DNA of 64,000 nucleotides from Sequoia sempervirens (Eukaryota; Streptophyta; Pinopsida; Cupressales; Cupressaceae). The stretch covers positions 572,235,057-572,299,056 of the forward strand of contig VDFB02193867.1 of assembly GCA_007258455.2 (NCBI GenBank). The letters run 5' to 3'. Positions 9,776-20,843 of the stretch are shown piece by piece (position 1 is the stretch's first letter; each line of letters begins with the position of its first letter). The translations under genes were made by a program, and so were the position numbers. The notes below the pieces were generated by a model. That model was not told the origin of the DNA. It was given only the letters and a program-made list of their open reading frames with translations, and made no database searches.

Positions 9776-11711
9776 GCTATTGATGATGATATCTATTTTG
9801 GGACCTATTTTTGGACCCTGTTTTTTGGGACTGGATCCAGTCCCACTTTTTGTGGCTCGATTTTCGGAGACGAGTTTTGGGACCCACTTTTGGAGTCCAA
9901 TTTTGGGGACCTATTTTTAGACCCTAATTTTTGGGACTCGATCCAGTCCCACTTTTTGTGGCTCGATTTTTGGAGCCGAGTTTCGGGACCCACTTTTGGA
10001 GCCCAATTTTTGGGACCTATTTTTTGACCCTTTTTTTGGGACTCGATCCAATCCGAATTTATGTGGCTCGATTTTCGAAGCCAAGTTTCGGGACCCACTT
10101 TTGGAGCCCGTTTTTCATAGCGGATTTTCGAAGCCAACTTTTGGGACCCACTTTCGGAGCCGGTCTCTGGGACCCATTTTCGGAGCCAATTTTTGGGATT
10201 TTATTTTGGAGCCTTTTTTTTGGGCTCAATTTTCGGACGATGTCGAAAAATGATCAAGCCCCCCTTGATTTACGAGTTTTGTATCCAAACTTTCGGAGGC
10301 CGATTTTTGGGCCCTGTTTTTCTGGGCTCGATCCAATCCCACTTTTTGGGGCTTGATTTTCAGAGGCGAGTTTCGAGGCCCACTCTGGGATCCCAATTCT
10401 CGAGGTTGATTTTTTGGGACCATTTACGCAGCCGATTTTTTGGACCCATTTTTGGAACCGATCTCTTGGACCCATTTTGGGACCCGATTTTTAAGTCCCA
10501 ATTTTGCGACCCATTTTCGGACCTGATTTTTATTGCCCTATTTTGGGACCCATATTTTGTGCCCGATTTTGGGACCCATTTTTCGACCCGACTTTTAAGG
10601 CCCAATTTTGGGACCCACTTTTTGAGCCCAATTTTGGGATCCATTTTCAGGCCCGATTTTCAGAGCCCACTTTTTGTGGCTCGATTTTCGGAGCCGAGTT
10701 TCGTGACACACTTTTGGAGGCCAATTTTTGGCACCTATTTTTGCACCCTGATTTTTGGGACTCGATCCAAATCCCACCCTTTTTTGTGGCTCCAATTTTT
10801 GAAGTCGAAGTTTTGGGGACCCACTTTTGAGCCCGATGCTGGACTCATTTTTGACCTCTGGGACTCTATCTAGTCCCACTTTGTGGCTCGGGATTTAGAC
10901 AGTTTTGGGACCCATTGAGCATATTCAGAAATGCCACTTGACCCATCGTCAGCCGATTAGTTAACTTTGGGACCCACTGGTGAGTCGACCGGGACCCACT
11001 TTTTGAGTAGATTTTTCGAACTCCTATTGAGACTTTTTTTTGGGCTCGATTTCTAGAGTCATGGACCCCATTTGGAGAGTCCATTCCCGTGAATCGCAGG
11101 ATTTAAAAATGATGAGAAGCCCCCCACAATTTAAGGTGCTTTAGATCCAATCTTTTCGAGCCACCCGACGGTTCCTATTTTTTCTCGGCTCGATCCAACC
11201 CCAGCTGGCTTGATTTTCTGAGAGTCAGTTTCGAGGCTCATTCTTGATCCCGCCATCCTCGGTCGCATTTTGGGCCCATTTTCGCAGCCGATTTTTGGGA
11301 CTCATTTTTGGAGCCAATCTCTGGGACCCATTTCGGGAGCTGATTTTTATGTCCTGATTTTGGGACCCATTTTCGAACCCAATTTTTAAGGCCCAATTTT
11401 CGGACTCATTTTTTGATCCCGATTTTGGGACCCATTTTCGGACCGGACTTTTAAGGCCTAATTTTTGGACCCACTTTTTGAGCCCGATTTTGGGATCCAT
11501 TTTCGGGCCCGATTTTTAAGGCCTAATTTTGGGACCCGATTTTCAACGCCCACTTTTAGAGGCCCGATTTTTGGAGGCAAATTTTTGGACACTGTTTTGG
11601 AACCCACTTTTGGACTCTTCAAAAGTGGAAAAAATTTTGAAAATGGAAAGTTTCATTATAAAAATATTAGTTTTATTGAAATTTAATTTGGATTGGATTT
11701 TTAACATGTGA
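9776..11711 (+). repeat. Higher-order unit 5 (1.94 kb)
   Basis: Contains poly-C modules near 10258 and 11120 and the palindrome at 11604-11628. The part between about 10860 and 11200 is more diverged than the rest, with interrupted words. Confidence 0.6.
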
Positions 11712-12732
11712 GCTATTGATGATGATATCTTCTTTTGGGACCTATTTTGGGACCGTATTTTTTGTGACTGGATCCAGTCCCACTTTTTGTGGCTCAATTT
11801 TTGGAGCCGAGTTTTGGGACCCACTTTTGGATGCCGACTTTTGGGACCTATTTTTGGACCCCGATTTTTGTTGCTCAATTTTTGGAGTCGAGTTTCGGGA
11901 CCCACTTTTGGAGCCTGATTTTCGGGACCTATTTTTTTACCCTATTTTTTGGGACTCAATCCAGTCCCACTTTTTGTGGCTTGATTTTTGGAGCCGAGTT
12001 TCGAGACCCACTTTTGGAGCCCGTTTTTTGGAGCCCATTTTTGGGACCCATCTTCGAGCCAATTTTCAAAGCAAACTTTTGGGACCCACTTTCGGAGACG
12101 ATCTCTAGGACCCATTTTTGAAGCCGATTTTTGGGACCTATTTTTGGAGACTCTTTTTTGCGCTCAATTTTCAGAGTCGAGTTTTGGGACCCACTATTTG
12201 GTACCCATTTTCGGAGACAATTTTTGGAGCTCGATTTTCGGAGCCAATTTTTTGGACCCATTTTCTGAGCCGATTTTTGGGTTCTATTTTTGGAGCCATT
12301 TTTGTGGGACTCAATGTAGCCCTCACCTTTTGGGGCTCGATATTCGGAGCCGAGTTTTGGGACCCAATTTCTCATCTTGATTCTCGGAGCCAAGTTTTGG
12401 GACCGGTTGTCGGAGCCGATCTTTGCGGCCCATTTTTAAAGTCAATTTTTTTGACGCAGTTTGGGTGGCCATTTTTTGGACCCCGCTTTTCCGCACCCCT
12501 GCGAGTTCGTACACCGCTCGCACCCATTTTCGGAGCCGATTGTTGGAGCCCAATTTTCGGAGCTAATTTTTTGGACGCATTTTCGCAGCCGATCTTTGGG
12601 ACCCATTTTCGGAGCCAATTGTTCGAGCCCAATTTTTGAAGCCAATTTTTGGGACCCATTTTCGGCGCCGATCTTTGGGGCCCATTTTCGGAGCCGATCT
12701 TCGGGACCCATTTTTAGAGCCGATTTTTGGAG

Positions 12733-12832
12733 NNNNNNNNNNNNNNNNNNNNNNNNNNNNNNNNNNNNNNNNNNNNNNNNNNNNNNNNNNNNNNNNNNNN
12801 NNNNNNNNNNNNNNNNNNNNNNNNNNNNNNNN
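12733..12832. other. Assembly gap, exactly 100 N
   Basis: Exactly 100 N, the usual placeholder for a gap of unknown size. It falls where the satellite array stops, so the true array length and the physical link between array and downstream gene are unproven. Confidence 0.98.
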
Positions 12833-13715
12833 AAGCAAGTGAAAGAGAAGAACATTATTAAAAAAAGTGACAAGATTAACCCTAGAGAAACCCAATATGG
12901 GAGAAAATTTTGGAAATAATTCATAATCAAAATCAGTTGTACAAGCTTGCTCCCTTCACAAGGGCCATGAACAACACCAGTCTAGCATCCTTCCACAAAG
13001 ACCTAATCAATGAAATCAATCTACATACAACCAGACAATCTCAAGAAAAATGGCAATGGACTTCTACTTTCAGTTTCCAATAACCCTAAGACTAGTTGGA
13101 TTGGATTGCATTTTGCAAGTGAATGCTCAGTTCTCTTATTATCTCATTGAAACCATATCACCCCAAGATGTAAAAACTTATGGCACATCCAGTGAAGGGT
13201 GTATTTTATGTTAAAGAAGTTGATGGGTCAACAAGAGGAATTGGAATGTCTGCCATACAAAGAGACGGAAGGAGAACAGATTCAACTCCCTAGCTGAGTT
13301 TTCAGTTCTGCTATTTGTCGTACATGAGATGATTTCAGCAGCTGCCAAGACTCATTTACATGATAAAGTTATATGCAAGCTTCATTGCACCAAGAGATTA
13401 AAATATTATGTGCAGTGTGCATTTATGGATCACCATGATTTTCTTTAGTCATTTTCCATCCTTCTGCATGAAAGGCTAGATGTGCCCTTAGATTTTTTTT
13501 CTTTCTTAAGGTGAAGGGCATGTGTTTTCATTTGTGCTATTTTGCTAGACAATAAAGTTTCCATGTACATCTTCTGCATGTGATATATTATTGTAAATTT
13601 ACATGTTTCTTTGATGTGTTTACATATAGGCTGCTGACATTCCCATCTTCGAATGCTTGAACTATGCATTTTGGACTTGTAATTTGACTTTTTAACCCTT
13701 GTGGTTTCTTTTCAG
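12833..13715 (+). other. Probable intron or upstream sequence of the RpoT gene
   Basis: No further RpoT exon could be recognised by translation, in particular none matching the conserved block that precedes the first visible exon. The end of the interval (TTTCTTTTCAG at 13705-13715) is a good 3' splice site with a pyrimidine tract. Confidence 0.5.
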
Positions 13716-14279
13716 GTGATGATCAATCGGCAAAAATCAGCTTTCCCTCCAAACTTTGTGCATTCACTTGATGGTTCTCACATGATGATGACAGCTATTG
13801 CCTGCAATGAAGCAGGCTTGACTTTTGCAGGTAACTTAGATTGCATGATGGGTAGGGGAATAATCTTTCAAACTAGAAAATGTTACATGCAATGGATCAT
13901 ATTTTGACTTTCAATGCTTTGTGCACAGGAGTACATGATTCATATTGGACACATGCGTGTGATGTGGACAAAATGAACCAAATACTAAGGGAGAACTTCG
14001 TTGAATTGTACAGTAAGCCTATACTTGAAAATGTAAGTTCCAAACTTGCATAAGAATCATAGATGCTGCTATTTGTTCAGACTGGTCAAGATTATGTCTG
14101 ATATTTACCGTTTGAGATTCAATTTATATGCATGAAGCTAATGACAGTTGCATTGAATCAATGTGCAGCTGCTGGACAGTTTTGAGACCAGCTTTCCTGA
14201 TTTGGGCTTTCCTCCATTACCTGATCGAAGTGATCTTGATTTAAAAGAAGTCTTGAACTCGCCTTATTTTTTTAATTAA
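13716..14279 (+). CDS. RpoT: Phage-type organellar RNA polymerase, C-terminal three exons (RpoT)
   Basis: Three exons, 13716-13830, 13929-14032 and 14169-14279, join in frame to ~109 codons plus TAA. The first encodes [20 protein letters not shown], motif C of T7-like single-subunit RNA polymerases; the Asp in HSLDGSH corresponds to the second metal-binding catalytic Asp. The second encodes [20 protein letters not shown], the third [20 protein letters not shown] and a terminal FFN. All introns follow GT-AG, and the first intron splits a Gly codon (GVHDSYW). These enzymes are nuclear-encoded and transcribe mitochondrial or plastid genes; targeting cannot be judged without the N-terminus. The ~850 residues upstream are absent, beyond the gap or in distant exons, so a 3' fragment pseudogene is possible, though no frame damage is seen. 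Confidence 0.92.
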
Positions 14280-16042
14280 TTGAACATGGCGATTTGGTCT
14301 CTTTGCATTCAGTCACTCATTGACATGGAGATTGACCTTGTAATATTGGTTTCTTTGATCATATGTCGTCACTTTTTCTCATGGTGGCAGACAGTTGTAA
14401 TTATATCTTTCTTTGGGATTAAGACAGAGTAGTGGAGTAATAAATTTGCTGCCACTTCATGTTCAAAGCATAAATTTTCCCGTTCAAAAGCAGGCTTCCT
14501 ATGGAGAACTTGTGTTCGATTACTATTTTAGAGAGTATAGTTAGGAGGCTGAAGTAGATTTTCAAAGATTCATTATATCAGCAGTCTTTCCATTGCAGAG
14601 GCTTTTTCTCTTGTATATTGAAGTTACCGATGCAGGTGATAAGACTGATTTATACAAGTGCCAATAATAGAGTTAATTACATTTTCTCTGGAAGCATTTT
14701 CAATTCCTTTATGCAAGCTCACTTATGAGGTATTGCTTGCAATTTGCAGATTGATGCAAGCCAGAATCTTGTAACATTATCTATTCGAAGTACAAATCAT
14801 TTGGAAATGAGTTGAAACTTGAAGGGCTTGAAAAGCCTTAAAAGTCTTTACGTTTACAGAATATTAAACTGGGGCTAGTTTGGAGAAGCTGACATGAATA
14901 TTTTGATGATATGCTAAATCACAGTGCATGATAATGTGAAGCTGTGGCAAACGTAAGATGCCAGATACATGGATGATGGTACAATTTTATCTAGAGAACA
15001 TTGAAATTATTGTATTTTCTCATGGTAATGTTGGGAAGGTAAAGACTCTTAACCAAATTGATTTTTTTCTTTTCTTTGTGGGGATTCATAAACCAGAGTT
15101 TCACTTCATGATGTAAGAAACTTGGTTTAATTCTATGTTATCACTGCTAAACCACCAGAGGTATCTCATACAAGCTACAACTGTACAATTAATGTACAAG
15201 AGATACCAGGTAAACCCAAAATCCAATTTTCTTTTTGCAAAAGAATGAGATGAGTACGTGACAAATCCATCTCTTTTGGGACACATTATAAATCAGTTGC
15301 GTCCATTCATAAATAATCTAAAAGCCTGAAGAGTTGGAAGTCTATAATTTGGTAGTTTTAATTCCAAAGATAAAATATAAAATTGTGCACATAAAAATTT
15401 GTCTCGTCATAGATTTGTATTTTTATACGAAGTGCCAAGTTTGATCATATCAACTTAATAGTGTTCTAAGGCTTTATAAAGACTATGTGAGAAGTTTAGG
15501 TGGTTGTTTATAAATGTTTATCGTGGAGGGAGAGTTATAACATTTTGGAAAGCCTAAATATGAATAAAACAAATATGTTTGAGGCCTTCAAATGTAGGGT
15601 TTGAAACAAGCTGATTCTTAGATAGGGTTTGGAATGCACAAAAAAGTATTTGACTATCTTTCATGATGTTCTCAAGGTTCATGGAGGCTTTTTATATGAC
15701 AATTTAAGGTTATTTTTTTGGGATCATTATGTAGGAGAGGCATAGCTTGGTTGTCAACCTAAATATAGGCAACAACAACTTAGTTTTTGTAAATTATTTG
15801 ACCATCTTGCAACAATGTTGTTCACAAGGTTTATAGAGGCTTTTTCATGGGACATGTTAAGGCTATTCCTTGCAGTTGTCTATGAAATGAGCTTTTTAGT
15901 GACCCTTATGGATTGTCTTTTCCACCAACCCCATGCTAGCCATATAGGTAGGGCGCGACAAGATAGTAATGACTACAAGAAGCTAGTTCACCTACTCATG
16001 GCCCTTACTCATTAGGCCCTTAGTGGGAGAGGCACCAATTAT
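14280..16042. other. RpoT 3' flank and unassigned AT-rich sequence
   Basis: An AATAAA occurs about 160 bp after the RpoT stop and could direct polyadenylation. Further on, about 15640-15730 and 15790-15880 look like diverged copies of each other (TATTTGAC... then AAGGTT...GGAGGC words). No coding sequence was recognised. Confidence 0.4.
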
Positions 16043-16238
16043 TGGTCAATGTAAGTATAGGCAAAACCAATATATTTGGTGCCTCAGAGCTTATGGTTTT
16101 AGACAAGTCTAAAAGAAGTAAGCCTTTTTGAGGAGGGTATTGGTCAATGTAAGTATAGGCAAAACCAATATATTTGGTGCCTCAGAGCCTATGGTTTTAG
16201 ACAAGTCTAAAAGAAGTAAGCCTTTTTGAGGAGGGTAT
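16043..16238 (+). repeat. 98-bp perfect-looking tandem duplication
   Basis: TGGTCAATGTAAGTATAGGC ... GAGGAGGGTAT occurs twice head to tail (16043-16140 and 16141-16238) with one or two differences. The purine-rich end TTTTGAGGAGGGTAT resembles a polypurine tract and lies directly in front of the LTR-like segment at 16239. Confidence 0.85.
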
Positions 16239-16513
16239 TGAAAGTTTTGTGAAGTGGGCAAATGGAAGGCTTAGAAAACCTATAATAATTGAAGGATAGC
16301 AAAAGAAAGGTCGTGTAAGATGAAGCGTTATTGATTTTGTTGTTTTTTAAAATGTTTTTAATTTTGCTCTCTCAAAGCCTATTTTGTTGTTTTCATATTT
16401 TTTTACATTTTTACAACATTTGTTAGATAATGAGTTTACATCCAGAAGCTTGTTGGGGATATTTAATTGTCTAATGCAAGAGTAATACAAATCCATTTGT
16501 TGGTGTGTTCACA
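16239..16513 (+). mobile_element. Small copia-type LTR with adjoining primer-binding site
   Basis: A 275-bp segment that begins TGAAAG after a purine-rich tract and ends GTTCACA, followed at once by TGGTATTAGAGCATT, which resembles the initiator-Met tRNA primer-binding site of copia elements (TGGTATCAGAGC). A polypurine-like tract on the left and a primer site on the right give an internal-LTR-internal order, expected after recombination between tandem elements. No partner LTR was found. Confidence 0.55.
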
Positions 16514-16619
16514 TGGTATTAGAGCATTAAAAAAAGAGAATATATAAGAAAATGTAGCTATATACATTTTTAGAGTTTAAAATGTGGGATATTGGACATC
16601 ATGATAAAACCTTTGTAGT

Positions 16620-17897
16620 TGTGATAGGTCAAATCTCAATGCTAGAAAATGAGCAGCAAACAAAAGATTGCAAAATTTCACTAAGAACAACCTACACCTC
16701 AAAATTAGCCTAGTTGGAATCAACACAAAATAAAAACAGCAAATGGAACCTTTTACTTTGTGTCGAATTGATTTTTTGGTTAGCCCTTTGATTTTCAGTG
16801 TTGTATGCTCCTTGGATGGCAAGAGATGCAAGCTAGATGATGATATGGAGATGGATTCAAGTGGGTGCAAGCATGAAAATGGCTAAGTATGGATTCTAGG
16901 AAAAATTTGCAAGAGTTTGGCTATAATGCATGATCTCCCCCAAAATGAGAGAAAAAGGGGGTATTTATAGAGATTTTGGAAATCTCTAGGGAAATGGACG
17001 GTCAAGATTGAACCACAAAGATCAAGATGTAGGGCCAAAGTGAGTTGAGAACTCACAAACCCTCACATCTTGACATGTGGCAAGTGATATGGCTTAAAAG
17101 GGATGATGTGTACATGAGGTGGAGTGGTAGTACATGACATGGAGAGGGTACATAGTACCTTGGGATTGAGACAATATTTCCTCATAAATGAGGTACTTGT
17201 CCCCATGTGGGTGAGAGGACATGTGGGGAATTAAAAATTCCTCAAATATTCTCATGGGGATGAGAAAATGAATTTAAAATTCCTTTAAATGCATTGGGGG
17301 ATTAAATGTGAATTAAAAATTCACATGGAGAATGGAGATGCTTTGTTCAAAAAGATAAAACTTTTAATGAAGTTGACTAAGGACACATTCCATAAATGAT
17401 ATGGGGATTAGAGATGACCTAATTGGGTGATTAAGGTTGTGCAAGTATTTGATTAGACTAATTAATGAAAATTAGAGGCAAGTGGGAAATTATGGAGGAT
17501 GGGACCCTAACGATGATTAGGGGTGTGCACATCTTAATCATAAATTAATTATGACTAAGAAAAAGGGTTAGATTGCTAAGAGGGATTAGAGACCAACTTG
17601 CAAAAGTTGGAGGGTGTGACAATGAGAGAGAAAATAGGGAATTTAAAAGTAAATTTAATATTCCCAAAGAATAATATGACAATTAAATGAAGTGATGGAT
17701 TTATTTAATTTAGAGAGGAAATGGGGGAAAAGTATTTATTAAATTAAATACTTTAGAAAATTTTATGCAAGATACACAATATTAATTAAATGAATGATTT
17801 AATTAATATCGGCGAAGAGGATGATCCCAAAAGAGTAAAGGGATGATTAAGAAGACGACTTTGACCATATGGAAGTGGTCAAATTTGGATGTCTACA
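16620..17897 (+). mobile_element. Large LTR, family A, copy 1 (probably solo)
   Basis: Shares with 46920-48126 a GGGGGTATTTATAGAG TATA-like region, a 'fresh water' of AATTAAAT-rich repeats, the word CTCACATCTTGACATGTGG and the terminal AAATTTGGATGTCTACA. The right end is clear at 17897; the left end is uncertain by about 50 bp and no target duplication was found. It sits just after the primer-site-bearing LTR at 16239-16513. Confidence 0.6.
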
Positions 17898-18580
17898 GTA
17901 ACATAGAAAGCTAGAGTGAAATGACTAATTTTCCAAAAAAATATTGAAAAAAGGCTCTATGTTATATAAATAGTTGAAATGCAGATTTGATGAATCACTA
18001 TAAATGGTTAAAGACAACTTATTAATGTTAATGAACATGTTAATGGGAGTTTTTGAGTTGGCACAAACTAAAATGTTATCACTTTTTCTCCTTTGAAGCT
18101 TAACTTGAATTGGGAAAAGTGAGTTTTTTCATAACTATATGTATGAAGGAAGGTGATAAGATCAATCTAAAGAATAGATAACATTTAATGGTTTTAATCC
18201 TTTAGTTAGGAAAACTAATAACCTAGTGACTTAAAAAATGAATTCACGCAAAATCTAAAATTACGCATTAACTTTTGATCTAGGAGGTTGTTGAGGCCCC
18301 TTTTTAAAAAAGTTGTAAGAGTTTGAAAAGATCTATGCAACACACATCTCTAAAAGTGATGTTGACCAACATAAAATTTTCATTTTTCCAAAAGCAAAGT
18401 CAATATCCTAAAAAATGAGTTTTTATGTTTCATAGTTCAAAATATACATTCTTACTATACTCAACCTTAGAAGTAAGGTAGAGACAACTTTCTTAATATT
18501 CTCCCACTTTTCAAACACCTTGGAAGAGTAAAGGGAGTAATAAAAATTATGAACTAATTGCTAGGGGATAAGAGGCCCAT
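17898..18580. other. Unassigned AT-rich sequence, possible gag remnant
   Basis: The start (GAAATGACTAATTTTCC) could be decayed gag of a plus-strand copia element whose primer site is at 16514, but stops are frequent and no motif is certain. No gene was found. Confidence 0.25.
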
Positions 18581-18589
18581 ATACCTATA

Positions 18590-19330
18590 ACATCACGTAA
18601 GCTTTTTTGTGGTCACTGGCTTGGTAAATACATTTGCAACAATAGAAGTAGACATCAATGTGCGTTATCCTCACATAAAAGGTTTGCTTCTTTGCTAGAC
18701 ATATGACACTTTGATTGTCACATAAAATTTTAATAGCTTCAAGACTTAGTCCCCACATCTAAATACAATTGCTTAATCCATTTGGCTTCCTTACAAGTAT
18801 GAGTAGCTCCCATGTACTTTGTTTTTGTAGTGACAAATTGATCACAACCCGTTGCTTATTCATCTAACTTATAACATCCGTAAACATAGTGAAAACATAT
18901 CCATTGGTGGATCCCTTGTTATCCACATCTCCATTGCAATCTAAATCAACAAATGCATAAATAGTTATTGAGTGCTAGTCCCTTATAGAATTACCATGAT
19001 AATAAATGAAGTACTTAGGTACCCAAAACTACCTAACAACCCTCTTAATTGCATCCAACATACTTGTCCAAGATTAGCCATGAAATGGCTAACGACTCCA
19101 CTACTTGGGCAATGTTTGGTCTTGTGTAGACCGTAATATACACTAAGCTTAACAAATAAATGTGTGATTGCAATCATAGTATAGGTTAAATACCTCCGAT
19201 CCTAATGAATTTAAGACATATCTAACCCTCTAAGCTACAATCCCAATGAGATGTTCGAAAGCATCTAAAAAGTAAGAAACCATTAAACTAGGCATGAAAT
19301 TAACATGAAAGATTAAAAGAAATCCATTTT
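18590..19330 (-). pseudogene. Copia element G: RNase H region
   Basis: The minus-strand translation shows VDLDCNGDVDNKGSTNGYVF, then ILCDNQSVICLAKKQTF and RITHIDVYFYCCKCI, the DN(Q)SAI-LAK and HIDV blocks of Ty1/copia RNase H, broken by stops. The block 18983-19177 contains SGVVSHFMANLGQVCW, the usual linker between reverse transcriptase and RNase H. It belongs to the same element as 20267-24720. Confidence 0.75.
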
Positions 19331-19456
19331 AATACTCCAAACCTTATCCCATTGGGGCAGTGGTGTCACATTGATGTGGAATGGTGACCCTTTTCCAATC
19401 CCTTTGATGAGATGAACGTTTAACCAAACTCTATTGTTGAAAAATTAAGCTAAATG

Positions 19457-20261
19457 TGATAAAATGATGCTATGGATGGATGAAAAGATGAGAAAGCTTG
19501 AAAATGATGCAAGTATGAATAGAGATATTATTCAAATGGGCAACATAAATTTACTCTGAAAAGGTGGATCCATTTCTCTCCAAATGGTGAGGTATTTATA
19601 GGAGAGTAGATGAAGAATCAAGGGTCGAGATTGATTTGATCAATCAATGGTTGATATTAAATCAAGGGTGACAACATGGATCAAGGATTCTCATCAATGG
19701 ATGAGAATCAAAGATCACATGGATCAAAGAAAGCATCAAAGACTCACAATGATTCAAACAAACAGACTTTGTAACAACTTTGAAAGTCTGTTACAAAGTT
19801 TGTTTGAAAATAATCATTCCCTTTTTGGAGCCAAATAGGAGAATATTCTTTATGCAAGTGGATGGGTGAGGAAAATTAACAATTAGTAATTAAAACTAAG
19901 TTTTAATTGTGCAACTTGAAGAATATGAGGATATCCATTAAATAATTTATTTATTTAATGAGAAGGGGATGCAACTGACATTTAATTAAATAATTTAGGA
20001 TTATTTAATTAAACGAGAGGACTTAGGGGGTTTAAATTAAATAATTTGATTTATTCAATTAAATAGGATGAGAGGTGAAAGTGAAAGGGGGTGAATTAAC
20101 CTAATTAAACCAATCAACTTAACAGATGAAAATGATGCATTTAATTAAATAACTAGGCTTATTTAATTAAACAGGTGGAAAAAGGATGCATTTTAGGACG
20201 AAACGACATTAGTGATCAAATTCAAGTGTGTAATACAATTCAAGACAATTTTAAGTGTACA
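19457..20261 (+). mobile_element. Solo LTR (805 bp) inside copia element G, TSD AAATG
   Basis: Begins TGATAAAATG and ends AAGTGTACA. It is flanked by AAATG at 19452-19456 and 20262-20266, a perfect 5-bp target duplication. A GGTATTTATAGGAGAG TATA-like site near 19590 and AATTAAAT-rich blocks resemble family A LTRs but the ends differ. No internal domain lies next to it. Confidence 0.7.
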
Positions 20262-20266
20262 AAATG

Positions 20267-20838
20267 ATATAAGGCACTCTAACCATATCATCCATCTCAT
20301 TGGAAGAAGATGGACATTACTCAATTGACAACTTGGTCCCTATCAAAATAGAAATATATAAAGGCCTAAAAGTTGACATGCTAAGTCTCTCCAACATTGA
20401 GTTTACTTATTTACTTTGGCCCAACCAAAGATTTTTTTAGCCCTCTTTTGATTTCCATCCCTAACGTGAACTTAACCACACCTAAGTCATCTCAAATTAT
20501 GTTAAAAGCACGTAGGCTTCAATTCACAAATCATACCCTTCTTCTTACCAAAGAAACATATCAACAATATATAATGCAATAGTAAGGAAACAATAACCAT
20601 CTATCTTATAATAGATGCAGATCCAATTTGGACCTCAAAAGTCCAAACCCCAACACAAATGTATTAAATTTTTGGTACCACATTCTAGGAGATTGCTTGA
20701 AAACTTACAAACAAAAATAACTTTAACTTTTTCAGTGTAGTGTTTTGGCTATGACACATATATCTCTTCCTCCAAATCATCATGAAGGAAAATTGTCTTC
20801 GTACACATCTACTCAATCTCAAGATCAAACATTGCTAC
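20267..20838 (-). pseudogene. Copia element G: reverse transcriptase, C-terminal part
   Basis: The minus-strand translation gives IVAMFDLEIE, then DDLEEEIYV (usual form HGDLEEEIYM), DLGVVKFTLGMEIKRG (DLGxAxxxLGMxI) and CPSSSNEMDDMVRVPY. Frame shifts and stops are present throughout. The upstream half continues at 22589 beyond a 1.74-kb insertion. Confidence 0.75.
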
Positions 20839-20843
20839 AATAG

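Larger units (their letters stand above)
1..12732. repeat. Large satellite-like array built from a 13/26-bp motif, rDNA-spacer-like
   Basis: The whole interval is made of variants of two alternating ~13-bp words, GGGACCCATTTT and GGAGCCGATTTT, giving a ~26-bp dimer, with T-runs of varying length as joints. The words diverge strongly, so the array is old and not recently homogenised. Superimposed are recurring modules: a palindrome module, a poly-C module and 5S rRNA segments. Because the motif rarely forms stops, long open frames appear on both strands (for example 1321-2178 + and 3382-4020 -). They translate into low-complexity GPIFGARFSEP-like or KWVPKIGSEN-like strings and are not genes. 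The array ends in an assembly gap. The embedded 5S genes and Pol-I-like motif suggest a ribosomal spacer origin; this is an inference. Confidence 0.9.

Noticed and set aside
6074..11200. Regularly spaced poly-C/GATTTACGAG modules as a CRISPR-like array
   Set aside because: Spacing is 0.8-1.2 kb, intervals are themselves repetitive, and the genome is a plant.
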